Shown one piece after another: positions 62,571-64,000 of a DNA stretch of 64,000 bases (positions are counted from its first letter, which is position 1; each line of letters opens with the position of its first letter). This stretch comes from Mycobacterium sp. 141 (GTDB lineage: Bacteria; Actinomycetota; Actinomycetes; Mycobacteriales; Mycobacteriaceae). Where the stretch lies: positions 62,001 to 126,000 of the forward strand of contig NZ_KB908258.1 of assembly GCF_000382405.1 (NCBI RefSeq), in the 5' to 3' direction. The translations under genes and the position numbers were made by a program. Under the pieces are notes generated by a model. The model made no database searches and was not told the DNA's origin. It worked only from the letters and a program-made list of their open reading frames with translations.

Positions 62571-63224
62571 GTGACCACCGCCGGCGAAGAACCCGCCTGG
62601 AAGCAACGGGCGGTCGAGCGGTCGATCAAAACCGCCAAACTGCGGGCAGCGCAGCGTGTTCAGCGCTTCCTGGATGCCGCGCAGGCGATCATCATCGAAA
62701 AGGGCAGCACCGACTTCACGGTGCAAGAGGTCGTCGACCGTTCGCGGCAGTCGCTGCGGAGTTTCTACCTCCAGTTCGACGGCAAGCACGAGCTGCTGTT
62801 GGCACTGTTCGAGGATGCGCTGAGCCGCTCGGCCGATCAGATCCGCGCCGCCACCGCCGGTCACGGCGACCCCCTTGAGCGGCTCAGGGTCGCCATTGAG
62901 CTGCTGTTCGAATCGTCCCGTCCGGACCCCGCCACCAACCGGCCGTTGTTCACCGATTTCGCGCCGCAGCTGCTGGCATCGCATCCCTCCGAAGTGAAGC
63001 TCGCGCATGCGCCGCTGCTGGCCCTGCTCACCGAACTCATGCAGGACGCCGCCGACGCCGGCCTGCTGCGCGAAGGCATCGATAGGCGTCGGACGGCCGC
63101 GATGACCATACAGACGGTCATGTTCGTCGCACAGTCGAGCCGCGGCGCCGACCGCACCGGGCCCTACCCGATCACCGCCGACGAAGTGTGGGAATTCTGC
63201 GCCCACGGGTTCGCCGCCGAGTAA
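62571..63224 (+). CDS. TetR-family transcriptional regulator
   Basis: A 217-residue TetR regulator. The N-terminal helix-turn-helix is TAKLRAAQRVQRFLDAAQAI then STDFTVQEVVDRSRQSLRSFYLQFDGKHELLLALFEDAL, with the variable ligand domain following (LRVAIELLFESSRPDP). The GTG at 62571 is used because upstream residues are unlike the family. It lies divergent from the thiolase, which it probably represses in the absence of an acyl-CoA ligand, in line with FadR/KstR-type control in mycobacteria. Effector unknown. Confidence 0.88.
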   Translation: MTTAGEEPAWKQRAVERSIKTAKLRAAQRVQRFLDAAQAIIIEKGSTDFTVQEVVDRSRQSLRSFYLQFDGKHELLLALFEDALSRSADQIRAATAGHGDPLERLRVAIELLFESSRPDPATNRPLFTDFAPQLLASHPSEVKLAHAPLLALLTELMQDAADAGLLREGIDRRRTAAMTIQTVMFVAQSSRGADRTGPYPITADEVWEFCAHGFAAE

Positions 63225-63316
63225 ACGAGAACTACTGCCATCTCACCATCTCCCGAGGGAGACGACGCACGCCGTACGTTCCGTACCGTCGCGACGCCAT
63301 CGCGGCATGGTCGCGA

Positions 63317-63982
63317 TCAGCCAGGCACTGCTCCTGACCAGTTCTCCACCGGAGGCACCCCGTCAGTCCTCACCATGCCGACCGCTCGGGATGCGGTGGC
63401 AGCGATCAGCCGGGCGTTGGGCTCATCGACCTCCTGCACCCAGCGCCGCGCGGCCTTCACGGATTTGCCGAACCGGATGTGACGGTCCATGAGGCGACGC
63501 ACCCGCACTGCGTCATCGACTGTGCAGTACCAGATCTCGTCGATCTCGGCTGCGACTGCGCGCCACTGCGGCGCATCGAGAAGAAGGTAGTTCCCCTCGG
63601 TGATGACCACCCGGGCGGCCGGCGCGACCCCGATGGCGCCGGCTATGGGCTGCTCGAACTCCCGCTCGAAGGCCGGCGCATAGACCACGTCACCGCGCGG
63701 CCTGCGGATCCGTTGCAGCAGTGCCGCATACCCGGCGGCGTCGAAGGTGTCAGGCGCGCCCTTGCGGGACAGCCGACCGAGGCGGCCCAACTCGACATCG
63801 GCGAGGTGGAATCCGTCCATCGGCACATGGGCGACGGCGGCTGGACCCAGCCGCGCGGTGGTGGCGGCGACGACGGCCTCGGCGAGCGTGGTCTTACCGA
63901 CACCGGGCGGCCCGGCAATCCCGACGATCGACGTGCCGGGCCGCGCGGCGTGCGCGACGACGCGGGCAACGAGATCGTCCAA
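63317..63982 (-). CDS. P-loop nucleoside/sugar kinase-like protein (possibly cut by window edge)
   Basis: A P-loop kinase related to uridine/pantothenate kinase-like nucleoside kinases. Walker A is SIVGIAGPPGVGKTTLAEA, followed by HVPMDGFHLADVELGRLG (substrate-binding Asp and His), RGDVVYAPAFEREFEQPI, ITEGNYLLLDAPQWRAV (Walker-B-like EGNYLLLD) and the RRLMDRHIRFGKS loop with arginine lid residues. It should phosphorylate a small hydroxylated substrate, which is unknown. The TTG at 63982 is a possible start, but the frame remains open to the end of the window, so the true N-terminus may lie outside. Confidence 0.85.
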   Translation of the reverse strand: MDDLVARVVAHAARPGTSIVGIAGPPGVGKTTLAEAVVAATTARLGPAAVAHVPMDGFHLADVELGRLGRLSRKGAPDTFDAAGYAALLQRIRRPRGDVVYAPAFEREFEQPIAGAIGVAPAARVVITEGNYLLLDAPQWRAVAAEIDEIWYCTVDDAVRVRRLMDRHIRFGKSVKAARRWVQEVDEPNARLIAATASRAVGMVRTDGVPPVENWSGAVPG

Positions 63983-64000
63983 ACCGATGTGTTCGATGAC

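Overview
This window is a mycobacterial chromosome segment, most likely from a Mycolicibacterium or another environmental Mycobacterium. The best evidence is a single-chain type I fatty acid synthase of about 3085 residues followed by acpS, then an M20 dipeptidase, with bcp and a DUF3618 membrane protein elsewhere in the window. From memory, M. tuberculosis carries these as one contiguous block (Rv2520c, bcp/Rv2521, Rv2522c, acpS/Rv2523c, fas/Rv2524c, Rv2525c). GTG starts, four-base start/stop overlaps and high GC fit the same assignment.

Layout. 1-2.7 kb: remnant of an ESX-substrate-like gene, a methyltransferase, and a coupled DUF899/SRPBCC pair. 2.95-4.4 kb: an intact tRNA-Lys(CTT) whose 3' end is repeated 1.36 kb downstream, bracketing a decayed prophage or integrative element. 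4.4-7.1 kb: a small conserved ORF, an LGFP-repeat lipoprotein, a non-coding stretch with a 26-bp tandem repeat, the DUF3618 gene and bcp.

7.1-42.6 kb: about 35 kb of accessory DNA sits exactly where M. tuberculosis has the bcp-Rv2522c junction. From about 8.8 kb it is a surface or secreted polysaccharide locus: a Wzx-type flippase, Wzy-type polymerase/ligase, Wzz-like membrane protein, seven or eight glycosyltransferases, a nucleotidyltransferase, an AlgD-like GDP-sugar dehydrogenase, a UDP-glucose dehydrogenase followed by a UDP-xylose-synthase-like decarboxylase, three or four sugar-modifying enzymes, a heparinase II/III-family lyase, a DUF4832-like lipoprotein, a PaaK/CapK-type adenylating enzyme and a DUF4910 protein. 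It contains a broken IS256-family transposase and an inverted, decayed second heparinase fragment, as expected of horizontally acquired and rearranged DNA. No priming glycosyl-phosphate transferase, Wza or Wzc kinase is visible, so if the pathway works it must borrow those steps from elsewhere.

42.6-54.8 kb: the conserved block resumes with dipeptidase, acpS and fas, followed by an Rv2525c-like gene that has lost its middle and is a pseudogene. 55-64 kb: MerR regulator, MFS permease, LtrA-family membrane protein, hemophore-like secreted protein, two related low-complexity proteins of unknown function, a thiolase divergent from a TetR regulator, and a P-loop kinase at the right edge.

Proposed logic of the island (inference): nucleotide-sugar enzymes make uronic acid, pentose and amino- or C-methyl-sugar donors; the glycosyltransferases assemble a lipid-linked repeat; the flippase, polymerase and Wzz-like protein export and polymerise it; the heparinase-family lyase and the lipoprotein trim or bind the product outside the membrane.
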